This document shows, one piece after another, positions 10,476 through 21,500 of a stretch of DNA of 64,000 nt. The notes under the pieces were generated by a model, which made no database searches, was not told where the DNA came from, and saw only the letters and a list, made by a program, of their open reading frames with translations. A program made the translations under genes and the position numbers. Within the stretch, counting starts at the first letter, position 1; the number at the start of each line of letters is the position of its first letter. Source of the DNA: Amblyomma americanum (lineage: Eukaryota; Arthropoda; Arachnida; Ixodida; Ixodidae); NCBI RefSeq assembly GCF_052857255.1, contig NC_135502.1, forward strand, positions 158,880,099 to 158,944,098, in the 5' to 3' direction.

Positions 10476-10636
10476 ACACTCTACACCGGTATAGTGCGCC
10501 CGCTAGAACACACTACAGTGGTCTAGTGCGCCTGCTAGAACACATTACAATGGTCTAGTGTGCCCACTAGAACACAACACAACGGTCTAGTCTTAACACA
10601 AGAACACAATAGCCAGCCTGATGTTCACACATGGAA
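10476..10636. repeat. 32-bp minisatellite, copy 1
   Basis: Successive units start at 10476 (33 bp), 10509, 10541, 10573 and 10605 (32 bp each). The consensus runs CACA-TACA--GGTCTAGTG and then GCCCGCTAGAA. The units differ from one another by several bases, so the array is old. It ends in AACACACCAAGAAAACCTGG at about 10660. Confidence 0.8.
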
Positions 10637-10715
10637 ACACCACAACACACCAAGAAAACCTGGTGTATTTTTTGACTGTGAGATCTGACTGAAAATCTTT
10701 CTCAATACAAACCCT

Positions 10716-10859
10716 TTAACATAATAAATTATAATCAACACTTGAATCAATATTATCATACTCAAACAATTCCTCGCACTCCCAGCTCTCTTCATCGATT
10801 ATGCGATCCAGCCTCTCTTTCAGCTGATTGAGTTGTTTAGTTCCTTCGATGCTGAGCTG
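10716..10859 (-). other. Short open segment with acidic tail, copy 1; counterpart 34461-34604
   Basis: A minus-strand run of 47 codons between two stops reads as an amphipathic LNQLKERLDRII stretch followed by a very acidic ESWECEELFEYD tail. The composition is protein-like and it lies about 380 bp downstream (in the minus sense) of the P-element transposase fragment. It could be a C-terminal exon of that or another gene. I cannot assign it. Confidence 0.25.
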
Positions 10860-11240
10860 TTATATGCGTTCGTAAAATCAGCAAACGTCACAACGCCGTA
10901 GTTTTCTTTCTGGGAAGCTGAACAGTTACCAAACCGCGGTGGCTTCAGGAGGGAGTAAAGTTGCAAGAACGTTGCAAGAACAGTTGCAAGAACATTGGGA
11001 AAGTTGGATGTTTATTTTGGCCACGCGCTTGTCGAATAACACCGAAAAAACAAATCAACGTGTGCTGATTCATTTTGTGCGGTCAGGATATAACTGAAAT
11101 CGCACTATGTCCACAGGTAGATTCACAGGTCACGAGCAGATTTAAGCGTCACCCTTAATCCTTGCGCAGTTTACTGGCTTAGGAAGAGATGTTGAGGAAT
11201 TTCTCTTTTTGCAAATTCTTCCTCCCATTAGTCAAGCCAA

Positions 11241-11492
11241 TCAGAGGCACTCAAGAACTTTAAGATCATTGCACTCTATAGTGAGCCTTTCTGGAAAGTG
11301 CCAGTTCAGGCCATCAAATAAGTTGTTCATATAGATTGTGAATCCAATGCTCGGCTCAACATTAAAACGCCAAGGAGCTCCTCTACTTCCCCAGAATAAA
11401 ATTCCTTTTACTACGGAATTGCTGAAAATTTGTGTTGCCAATTTAACTCTCATTATTAGCATGTCAGAATGATTAACATGGTTTTGAGTCAA
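11241..11492 (-). pseudogene. P-element-like (THAP-type) transposase fragment, copy 1
   Basis: An 83-codon open segment reads MRVKLATQIFSNSVVKGI, and then FTIYMNNLFDGLNWHFP. It resembles the pattern K-M-R-V-x-L-A-x-Q-V-F-S-x-S-V-A followed by F-x-x-x-x-N-x-L-F-D-x-L-N in P-element and THAP9-type transposases, just after the catalytic core. No THAP zinc finger and no D-D-E residues are in view, so it is a small fragment. Assignment is from remembered family pattern only. Confidence 0.5.
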
Positions 11493-11993
11493 TTTTGGGC
11501 ATACTCTAAGCTCAGTGGCGTTCTTGGTGCCTGCTACAAACAGGGCGTCATACCAAGACTATTTTGTGAACTTACCGCCTGTCTTCAACTCTTTTTTGTT
11601 GTACAGACGATTGTGTATGCACATGGAGATGAGGTGCATCTGCGAAGACATGCACATCTGTGTGTGTGTGTGTGCACAAGACTTCTAGCGAGTCTTACGA
11701 AAAGGTGCGAAGCACTTCCCCATGTCACCTGTCCATCAGTGAAGGGTGAAATCGAAGAGCAAGCTTCAAAACAGTGACTCCACAGCAATAAACACGATAC
11801 ACACAAAAGCGATATCCTGACGGGAAAAGGCACGTAAAGCCGCTACGCCAGTGATATGAAGCGCGCGCGCACACATGTAAGCTCCTTAGCGGGCAGTGAC
11901 TTTAGCGGACAGTAAAGTCACTCAAACAAGAAAAGTACCGCATGCGTTTCCTCGCGCACCCGATTTATTCTCTAGAGTCATTCCCCGCCATTA
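11493..11993. other. Non-coding with (TG)8 microsatellite at 11659-11674; counterpart 35238-35738
   Basis: Contains a (TG)8 run and a (GC)n/(AC)n run near 11863-11874 that differs by one base between copies. I see no supported gene. Confidence 0.5.
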
Positions 11994-14060
11994 ATGGTCT
12001 GCTCGCTTCTTTCTCGCGGTCACCGACACACACACATCGTCCGACAGGGCTGTGACGTGCTGGTCGCTATTAAAGCTGCAGGACTGGACCGGCTAAACAC
12101 AGGCAGTCCAAACCTTTGTGTATTCGCGCTGCACTCCCACAGCCATCGACCTCAGCGTGGCTTCCCCAGAGTGTGCATTCAATTGGTCTACACAGATACT
12201 GCAGGATCAGACCATCTCCCGATTGACATTCTCCCAATCACTGAACTTCCTGCCGACGAAATCATCTACAGTGTAGTGCAGTGCACACGCTTCCGCGAAC
12301 TATGTGAAACTCAAAGCGAACTACATAGCTTCTTTGATCACATTACCGCCTGCGCAAGTGCGTCTACAATACGCTGTGCTATGCTCCCCTGAACACCTCT
12401 GCCAGATATCAAACTTGTAAACCTACCTGCTCCGCGTTGAAGGGCTGAAAGTCGAGCAGGGCGCACTAACTTACCTGAACATTGGATCACCTACAAGCGT
12501 TTGGATGTTTGCCGTCGTCATGCCAAATGGCTGCGACGCCGTAGTTGGATTTCTGTGCGTCGTTTGGACGACCTCCGAGCGCAGGCTTCTAGCTGGGGCT
12601 GTTTCTCATCCATGCTCCACCCAAAAGCACCACGCTTCCCTGCTCTCTCTATAGCAGTGGCCAAGGGAATTCACGCTCTCTGTCTAGCCGATCGATTTGT
12701 TCCCGCAGTGGTGAGTGACACGGCCATCGCCTCTATCTTTTCCGCCTCTTTATTCGTCTGGTATTTGCCCGAATTCCATGCCTTATGCACTGAGAATTTC
12801 ACTTCTCACGAGCTAAATATCGCGCTCGAATACAAACACAGCCGACAGAGTGTCCCTGGCCCAGACCAAGTCACTAATCAAATGGTTCGGAATCTAAACG
12901 GTGACCAACGCCAGCGCTTGCTCGAAGCATACAACCAAGTCTTTGCTACTGGAGATGTTCCCCGTCCTGGCGCACTGCTATTCTAATACGTATACTCAGA
13001 CCGGGGAAGCCTCCTGCAAACAGACCTCCACGCGGCTCATCACCACTTCGGTGCGACCACCTCCTGCAAGCACTAATTCCTGCAGGCCCATATCCTTCAC
13101 TTCAGTCCCAGGAAAAATCATGGAATTTATGGCACTTGAGCGGCTACCATGTATGGCTGATGTCAGAGGTGCACTTGTACCAGAACAAAGCGGCTTCCGC
13201 CACTCCTGATGCACCGCAGATTGCTAGCGGAAATATCTGCCTTCCTAGAGGAATCAAAGCAAAGAAACAAGGCTGCTTACCTTGTCCTCCTCGATATCAA
13301 GACACCCTTGCCCACGCATCATACTTTATGCTCTGATAAACCTAGGTATTGCTGAGAATCTCTTCCGATACGTCAAATCGTTTCTCTCGGGCAGAACCAT
13401 GCACGTGAAAGTCGGAGAGTCACTCAGTCTCCCTCATGATGTCACCAAGGGCGTCCCATAGGGCAGCGTTCTCAGCCCCTTTTTATTACATGTTGTTCTG
13501 GCCAATCTTCCCAGAATCATTCCTCGCATTCCTCTCTACCAGGCACGCGTTAGTGTATACGCAGACGACATGCACTGTTCTGGAATGTGTCAGCCAATAT
13601 CTCTTCACCGTTGAGCTTACCCTGTCAACCACCAAAACACAGGCCCTAGTATTTCACCCTTGGCCTGCTGCAAGGAAACGTATACCAAGCCTAAAGCTAA
13701 AAAGCGTCCCCCTCTCATGAAAAAAGTGCCCGCTACCTTGGTCTCATTATCGACGCACAGCTGACCTGGTGCCCTGCTGTCGCTAAACTGAGGAGTGAGG
13801 CGCGTCATGTCTCCGCAGTGGCTAGCCGATCACAGGCTAAAGGAGAATGCTGCTCCTCATAGCTGGCGCACCGCTTCTACAAAGATATAGCGGTAGCTAA
13901 CTTCCTCTATCCCCGGCCGCTCGTCGACCTGCACCCCAGCATATGGCGCGCCATCGATACAGACCAATGCGCATCCATCCACCGCTTTATGCGCTTACCG
14001 CGTTGGTCACAAATAGCTGCTACCTACGCGGAAGCTGACGCATGGCCTGTCTCCCTCTCG
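11994..14060 (+). pseudogene. LINE-C ORF2 remnant (endonuclease end plus reverse transcriptase), copy 1
   Basis: Plus-strand pieces in several frames. 11994-12392 has LDRLNTGSPNLCVFALHSHS and TAGSDHLPI (the endonuclease SDH motif). 12501-12986 has SVPGPDQVTNQMVRNL, the RT entry motif. Near 13085-13210 are PISFTSVPGKIMEFMALERL and PEQSGFRHS. Near 13455 is GVP followed by a stop and then GSVLSPF (a CAG to TAG change in the PQGS box), and YADD lies near 13555. RT copies element RNA at the nicked target. At 13320 copy 1 has CATCATAC against CATCTATAC in copy 2, a private frame break. The element ends against LINE-D at about 14060. Confidence 0.75.
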
Positions 14061-15935
14061 ATGATGCTAGGTTTTTATGGCGCAAGGGCAACTAAGGCCG
14101 AAGAGCACCAAACCCGAGGTTTTTGGTCGACTCTGGCTAAATTGTGTACAGATGGTAGCATTAAAACCGAGTGTATAGGGCCTAAGAGTAGTGAGTATGT
14201 GCATGATTATAGAATCTGAAGAGGGTGCCTTAATATCTGGTGGAATGGCTTAAAATGATGCATAGTGCCTAAAGCTTGTTCTAAGAGGAGTTATATATGA
14301 GCGACGAAGCCAGGTAGCCTCAACCACAGTCCTTGCTTGAGCAAGAGGAGCGAGGCGTCTGCAGCTACGGGTAATATCAGCACTCTCCTCAGCAATGAGG
14401 AGGTGCTGAGGTTACTTTGAACATGAAATCTCTCTTAAAAACATACACCAGTTAAAAATTTAAAAACTATCCAATGCGGTGATCGACTAAAAATGATGAA
14501 GATGCATTGGTATTTTAAATGTGTAAAGTTCAGGAAAGTGCAGTCGTCTTTGCATATCCAGTCTGGGGGATATGATTTATGTGTGGACAACTGAGATGTG
14601 GACTCCACATCTCGTGCATTGTGGTGCGGGAGTATCCTGTAAAAGATGCGAGTGTGTGATGTATGTATGACGTATCCTCATTCTGCAGAGAGCAACTTCT
14701 TTGAATCTATTTTGTTTTTCTGTGGCATACCTCCCAATCCGTGGTTTTATTGCGTGCAGTTTGTTGTCTATTTGTTCATCCCAGTCCTGCTTCCACTCTT
14801 TGCGAAGTGAAGTCCTAATATATAGCCTGAAGTCCTGGTATGTAAGTTGTTTAATATCCATCCTACTCAGTTCGGCACCTGATGCTGCAAGCCTTTCAGC
14901 TTCTTCATTTCCATCTATTGCACAGTGATCTGGTACTCCGCATACTGCAATTTTAAGGTTCAATGCGCGTGCCGACATAAAGAATTTCAAGAGGGAATTC
15001 ATTACAGGGTTTTTACAGGGTTCCCAGAGGACAGGGCCACAATCACACTAAAGGAATCTGAGTAAAGAACAGTGCCTGGGACTTTCTTTTCCAGGATGAT
15101 TCTAACAGCCAACAGAATACCATGGCATTCCGCAGTAAATACGCTTGTGTGTCCACTCATTGTTTTTCTTTCAGATAATTGACAACTGTGCACTGCACAC
15201 GAAACTAAGGGTGTCTTTGAGGCATCAGTGTAAAACTCTGTGCACTGATATTTTGCTTGTAGGGACAAGAAATGCTGTTTTATGCCAATTCGTGACCCAT
15301 TCTTACCAACCTCACGAAAAGATATGTCGCAGTCATGTGAATACACTTGCCAGGGAGCAATTATGTCTCTAGAAGAAGTTACCAAAATTTTGTAGACTGG
15401 TATGTCCATGTCTAGGACAAGTGTGGCGACTCTAATGGGTAAAGGCGGGTTTTCAGACGGTCGGTGTCGAAGAGAGCAGTTTACTGGTTGGGTTTCGCAA
15501 AAGCGAATTGCATGGTTGGTCAGCATGAGATAATGCCTTCGTAGCGTACGTACTTTATACTGGTGTATTTCTGTCGTCGTTCAATTGACCATCGGTCTGC
15601 CTCAAAGTACAAACTTGCAATTGGGCTTGTACGGAAAGCACCAGTAGCCAACCGCACACCAAGGTGGTACACAGCGTCGAGCATTTTTAAGGTGCTTTTT
15701 CATGCTGACTCGTACACTACTGAGCCGTAGTCTATACGTGGTAGAACTACACTATTTAGAAGGCTCAGCAGGCAGTCTCGATCTGTACCTCAAGACTGGT
15801 GGGACAGGACATTTAAAAGGTTCATTGATTTCATGCATTTAAGTCTAAGGTGCTTAATGTGCTTGATGAATGTAAGCTTTCGTCGACTATGACGCCAAGA
15901 AATTTGTGCTCTTTTTGGACAGCAATACTCTGAGT
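14061..15935 (-). mobile_element. LINE-D: 5'-truncated LINE (RT end, RNase H, 3' UTR), copy 1
   Basis: The 5' truncation is at about 15935 inside the RT connection (KEHKFLGVIVDESL). Near 15700-15600 are RIDYGS and GVRLATGAFRTSP segments. RNase H spans 15526-15002, with EFYTDASKT, VFTAECHGIL and LYSDSFSV holding the acidic residues. The frame is shifted at 15002 by an 11-bp direct duplication (AACCCTGTAAA next to AACCCTGTAAT). It continues 15002-14577 with VPDHCAIDGNEEAERLA and a cysteine-rich end. The 3' UTR runs to about 14061 and ends in CTTGCGCCATAAAAACC with CATCATC, a short-repeat tail typical of this LINE group. A strong hairpin lies at 14378-14408. Confidence 0.75.
14378..14408. other. 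Stem-loop in LINE-D 3' UTR, copy 1; counterpart 38124-38154
   Basis: Arms of 13 bp (CAGCAC + CTCCTCA and TGAGGAG + GTGCTG), with one bulged T at 14384, enclose GCAA. In the LINE sense the loop is TTGC. It is identical in both copies. A 3' UTR stem-loop may be the structure recognised by the element's reverse transcriptase; that role is inference. Confidence 0.7.
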
Positions 15936-16210
15936 GAAACATTGACTAGCGCAAACACAGACAGCGACCAAACTAAGAGTAAGAGACAGGACACACGCTA
16001 GATTTGCAACTGGATCTTTTACTTGAAACACAGTATTTATACACTTTCCTTCTGCGCTACCAGTGCAACCTATCAGTTGCCGTCGCGTCAAATGACGATG
16101 AAGAAAATGAAGCTTGATGGTACAAAATGACAAAGGCACATGCCCTCGGGAGCACCCCGAAGACATTTAGCAATGCAAGATAAGTGAAATAAAACTTCAG
16201 GGTGCGTTAA
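15936..16210. other. Unassigned sequence between LINE-D and foldback element; counterpart 39682-39956
   Basis: No coding segment. Read on the minus strand it contains a TATAAATAC motif and a CTGTCTCTTACTC / TTGCGCTAGTC stretch. It has the look of a dispersed repeat, but I cannot name it. Confidence 0.35.
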
Positions 16211-16767
16211 CAAAAAAGTAGGAGGATCTAAAAGTTCAACATAAAAAGGGTGTGTTCTTTCTATCAGATGAAAACTTATAAAGAAGCTAAAGCCAGCACG
16301 AGAAATCTGCAGAAATACCAACAACACGTGCCAACAGCACCAATGGTCAGATAAAGAAAGGAACACCAGGGCCTACAGAAAACTTATCAAGAAGCTAAAA
16401 CCAGTGCGAGAGACCTGCAGAAAGACCAACCACACGTGCCAACAGCACCAATGTTCAGATAAAAGAAGGAACACCAGGGCCTACCAAAAACTTATCAGGA
16501 AGCTAAAACCAGTACGAGAGACCTGTAGAAAGACCAACAACACGTGCCAGCAGCACCAATGTTCAGATAAAGGAAGGAACACCAGAGCCTACCGAAAGCT
16601 ATCGGTAGCGCCTGGTGTTCCTTCCTTTATCTGAACATTGGTGCTGTTGAAGGTGTTGCTGGTCTCTTTGCAGGTCTCTCATGCTGGTTTTAGCTTCTTG
16701 ATTGTTTTCATCTGATACAGACATCACACCCTTTTAATGTTTCACTTTTAGATCCTCCTGGTTTTTC
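16211..16767. mobile_element. Foldback element with 108-bp internal tandem repeats, copy 1
   Basis: The outer arms pair: left AGGAGGATCTAAAAG at 16219 and right CTTTTAGATCCTCCT ending at 16759, both extending outward into an A or T run. The arms continue through CAGATGAAAAC and its complement. The left arm contains three direct 108-bp units starting at 16271, 16379 and 16487; the right arm has one inverted unit (about 16610-16705). The centre is a short palindrome (CTACCGAAAGCTATCGGTAG). 108 is divisible by three, which creates a 36-residue repeat in an open frame, but I see no sign that it is coding. Confidence 0.8.
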
Positions 16768-18249
16768 GTCATGGCCAGGATTCTGGTTCATCCGCTCCTA
16801 GTTCACAACGCCGCCACCACGGGCCGCATGAAGTTGAGCTCCTCCTCCTTCTCTTACATTCTTCCTCCCGGTTTGAGAGAGAGACGCTAGTAAGCTTCGC
16901 CCATTGTCCGCTTTGTGTGTCCTCCCCTCAAGCCAAGCTCCTCGGGAAGGGGGCACCCTTCGCGTTTCTGTTTTTTTTCCCACCCAGCGTGTTCGAAACG
17001 GGCTGACTGTGCGGCTCCCCTAGTCTGTTCCTTTACTGCGGTGCAAGAAAAGAAAGAAGTCGGGTTGGGGTTGAAGCGGTGTACACGCCCCGTCTTTGTC
17101 CGACTTTGAGGGGCCATTTGTCAAAAACTACTGGCGGTATATATGCACATCACACAAGATATGGCTAAACGTTCCAGAATTGTGCCAAGGCCCAGCTATC
17201 ACTCAGTGAGTCCAGAGCATAATGCATGGAATAGAATTTTTTTAGCGCTGCACCCAACTTCTCCCCGTGGGACGGTCTGTGTCTTCATGGTAAATGGTGT
17301 TTTGCTGTACAGAAAATCTGATGACTTGTGACAGAACAGAACTAGCGGCCGTATAAGCATCAGTAAGAACCTTGTGTTGCGCATTTGTTTACACGTCAGT
17401 GTTTTTATTTTTTCGAAAGAGGTTGCAGTTATAACCTGACTCACCATAATTGTCAAGTTTTTTCGCAACGGGGAAAAAAATTACGGACAACAATTAAGTC
17501 TACTGACGAGCTGTGAAGGAGAAAGCTTGCAGCGTGGTGTTCGGCTGCGGCGATGGCGTGCTGCTCTAATGCAATGGCCAGCCAAGCTGATCAGTTCGCG
17601 CCGCCCGAATGGAAGTTGATGAAGGCGACGATACCCAAACCCAGCTCGAGCCCCTGTGCTTCCTTTTTTCGAGTTGAGTTGAGTTGTCGACAGAAGGACG
17701 AGAGGAAAAGCACGGGCTTGCTTACTGGCTCAATGCGGAGCCACGCCCAGCTGCCTGCGTGCTGATAGTAGGAGGTGAAAGATGGGAGTAAAGAGACAGA
17801 AGAAAAGCGCGCGCAATAGCCCGTAGGCCACGGGCCAATCCCGAGGCAGTGCAATACCGGGCTGACCTGTGCCAGAGTGCGTTACGCCAAGCACTCCGCC
17901 ATACTTTCAAAAATATGCGTAACACCCAAGCCTCAAGGGCCCATATGAGATATTAAGCCAGGTATGTGAATGTCATCCCCCTTCGAAAGCGGACCGGGGA
18001 TTGAGCCACACCCGAATACTCGATCCTGTGCTTCCTTGCTATCGCTCCTCTTTATATTTCTCCTCGATATCATTTCCTTTTCTCCTCCGCCGGCTGCAGC
18101 TCGGGTGGTTAAGATATTAGATAGCAATTGCCACGGCCGGCAACATTATTTTCCTTCACTTTTGATGCGAAAGCTTCACTATGCTACCTCGTAACGATTT
18201 CGCGGTGCTTACGGTTTTGACCTTAAAGTGGGCCAGAGGTCAGTCCTCT
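16768..18249. other. No recognised gene; counterpart 40514-41994
   Basis: GC-rich at the left and right, AT-rich in the middle. A TATATATG motif lies at 17134 and several 60-90 codon open frames exist on both strands, none with a recognisable domain. Copy 1 has one more T in the run near 16970, and its GAATAGAA at 17230 is GAATGAAA in copy 2. Confidence 0.5.
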
Positions 18250-18527
18250 CACGGCGTGGTTCGAGCGTCCACCGATATATGTGAGACAGTTACTGCGCCA
18301 TTTCCTTTCCTTTAAACCACATTTAGAAACTAACCTTGAAAGTAAAAATTGAAAATTGGTTTTTTGAGAAAGGAAATGGCGCAGTATCTGTCTTTCATAT
18401 CGGCTGACACCTGAACCGCGCCGTAAAGGGAAAATGGAGGGAGTGAAAAAAATAAAGAAAAAGGTTCCGTAGTGGAGGGTTCTGGAATAATTTAGACCAC
18501 CTGGGGATGTTTAGCGTGCACTGACAT
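18250..18527. mobile_element. Tail-to-tail pair of tick SINE 3' ends, copy 1
   Basis: 18250-18312 (plus) and 18367-18428 (minus) carry the same SINE tail (GCGCCATTTCCTTTC end, ATATG-GAGACAG-TACTGC body), so they can pair as a stem of about 60 bp with a loop of about 55 bases. The minus-strand SINE continues right through CCACTACGG and CCAGGTGG blocks to 18527, where LINE-E interrupts it. The left SINE lacks its 5' part. Confidence 0.75.
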
Positions 18528-21500
18528 GGTGGTGGTGGTGGTGAAAACATTTTTTACGGATGAATAGGAGGTATGTTTGGATCAGCCCGTAAGGGACCGA
18601 TCCGTACAAGCACTAGGTGGAGGTCCCTAGTATGGGACCCCAGTGGCGATTGCCGCCGCCCGGGCGCGCCCGACTAAGGCTTGTTGGGCCTGTAAGTCGT
18701 GGCAGCCGAGCAGGGTCGCCTCCCAGTCCTCCCGGGTTGGGTTGGGGATGGGGGGAATAGCGGGGTTGGAGGGGCAGGCCCAAACCATGTGATAGGTGTC
18801 AGAGGACACTGCACTACAGTGTGGGCAGCTGCCACTAAAGGAGGGGTCAAAATGTTTTAGCGCTGCCGGGCACAGATATGTATTGGTGAGAAGGCGGAGA
18901 AGGAGCCGCTCATCCGCCTTCTTCAGGCCTTTACATGGACTAGGGTAAAGGCGATGACAATTTTGATATGTTGTAATATCTTTGAATGTATAGACCGGAT
19001 TAAAATCGGGTTCCTGATCGGATGGGGAGGAGAAAACAGCCCGGTGAGAGATCGCGCGGGCGGCTGCGTCTGCTGCCTCGTTTCCTGCCAACCCCTGATG
19101 AGCAGGGGCCCATATGAGGTAACGGTGTGCGGGGTCCGTATCCCGTATGCAATTTTGGTATATTCGATAGGCTAGGAAGGAAGTGCAGCCTTGTTCGACG
19201 TTCCGACAGGCCCCGCGCGAGTCGGTGATTATGTATTTTGAATTGGAATGTGAGGCCGCGAGAGCAATCGCGACCTCTTCTGCTTGTGTTACACTGCGGG
19301 CTCTGAAAGTTAGGCCGTTAACTGTGTTGCTGTTGTGAACTACCGCGGCCGTGTACCATCCCCCGTGGTGAGGGCCGGAGGCGTCCACGTAGTAGACACC
19401 TGTTTTGTTGCCATAATATCGGGCTAGCGCTTCCGCTCGTGCCAGGCGCCGACCATTATGGTCTTCGTGTGACATGTTTGCTGGAAGAGGCCGCACGTGG
19501 AGGGCACGTCTCCACAGTTCCGGGATGCGAAACCTGTCTTCCATTGGAGGGGTGTGTTGGATATGGAGTCGAGCAAGAAGGCGGCGACCGGACTGCGTTA
19601 GCGACAGGCGCGTGTACTGGTTTGTAAGGTGCGCCTCCCGGAGCTCCCGGAAAGTGTTCACCACCCCAAGAGCCATAAGCCGGCTGTTTGAAGTAGTGAT
19701 GGGGAGGTCAAGGGCACGTTTAACAATTTTGCGAAGGATGACCTCAAGGGCGTCCTCCTCTTGTTTCCGTAGGTGGAGATAAGGAGTCGAATAGAGAATT
19801 CGACTAGTTACGAAGGCGTTTGCCAGCTGCAAGGCATCCTTACTTCGTAACCCTCCGCGTTTGTTGGAAACCCGGCGGACCATGCGGCCCGCCTGGTCCC
19901 CCACCTTACGGAGTTTGGCCAATGTAGTGTCTGGCCGCCTGTGTTTGTGGATGTAGAGTCCGAGTACCCGTATCTCATCACTTTCGCGTATGGATCCGCT
20001 CTCAAGAGAGAGAGATATTTTAGTTGTGCACTTCTGTGAGGGGCGGAGGTGCACAAATTCCGATTTTTGAGGGGAACATTGAAGACCGCAGCGGCGGGCG
20101 TAGCGGTCTACTATCGTCGCCACTGTTTGCAGGCTGGTTTCAATGTCTCCTGTGCTTCCCTGTGTGGCCCACAGAGTGATGTCATCGGCGTACAGGGCGT
20201 GCTGCACGCCGGCGACACCACTCAGCTGGGCCGGCAGGTGCATCATGGCCAGATTAAAGAGCAGCGGGGAAAGTACCGCGCCTTGAGGGGTTCCCCGCGT
20301 GCCGAGTAGGTAAGGACCATGGTCTCTATCTTGAATTCGAATGTAGGATTGACGATCCATTAAAAATTGGCTCATGTATGGAATGTGTTGAGGCCACAGT
20401 CGGTGTGACTTAGGTTAGTGAGTATGATCTCATGTGTTACATTGTCAAATGCCCCTTTAAGATCCAGGGCGAGTACTACCCGGTCATTATGGGGGCATTC
20501 GAGGGGGTCAAGGACTTCCCGATTGAGTTGCAGGAGGACATCCTGTGCGGATCTGTGTGGGCGGAATCCGAACATGGTGCTCGCAAAGACTTGTTTGTGT
20601 TCAAGATATGTAGATAACCGATCCCGCACCATCGTCTCCATTAGTTTGCCCACACATGAGGTGAGAGAGATGGGGCGGAGGTTATCTGTGTCAATTGGTT
20701 TGCCAGCTTTAGGAATAAAAGTCACCAAAGCCGTTTTCCATTCGATTGGCAGGGGGGGTGTCCCCGCGCCAAATCGCATTGACGTATTCCAGGAGGGACT
20801 GGTATGCCAAGTCGGGCAGGTTCGTCAAAAGCTTGACGGTGACCTTATCCCGTCCTGGCGCAGTGCCCCGTTTCATTTTGGCGAGAGCCGCCCGAAGATC
20901 ATGGAGCTGGAAAGGTTGATCCAGCTCCGTGTTCTCTCTGCCTGCATAAGAGTACGCAGATCCACGGGGGTCTTGGGCTGTACACAGATACTGGTCCCGA
21001 AGTTTCTGTGCCAGTTGAGCCGTGTTGCCAGGAAAATGGTGCATGGCTCGCTGCAAATGTTTTTGTGTTTCGGTTCGTGTTTGGGTTGGGTCGAGTAGGG
21101 CTCGAAAGAGACGCCAAGTGTTTCGGCTGGACATTTGTCGCGCGGCCGTGTTGCATCTATCTACCCAGTTGGAGTCGGCGAGTTGGGCCGCGTACTCTGC
21201 CGCTTTCTGGGTAAGCTCGGCAATTCGAGCTTTAAGCTTTCTGTTGTGTTTCTGGCGTCGCCAACGGCGGACGAGGCTGCGACGGGCTTCCCAGAGGTGT
21301 AGAAGGTGGTTATCCACGTCCGTGACCGCCTCTGAGAGCTGGATGTGTGTTTCATGCGAGGAAAGGTGTGCCAGCAGCTGTTGGGACCATGCTGTGTAGC
21401 CTTGCGCGGAAATGGGTGCATTATCAAGTGAGGTAAAATTTTGCCTGAATTTCGTCCAATCTGGGATATGGGCTTGTGTTCTGGGACGCTTGAGGGGGCG

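Noticed and set aside
10476..10636. CRISPR-like spacing of 32-bp repeats
   Set aside because: Units are contiguous, with no unique spacers, they diverge from each other, and the sequence is eukaryotic with no cas genes.
16404..16634. 36-residue repeat protein from the 108-bp units
   Set aside because: The repeat is part of a palindromic non-coding element, and the open frame ends within the inverted arm.
20418..21098. 226-codon plus-strand open frame, and its copy at 44163-44843
   Set aside because: It is antisense to LINE-E ORF2, and composition and motifs belong to the minus strand.
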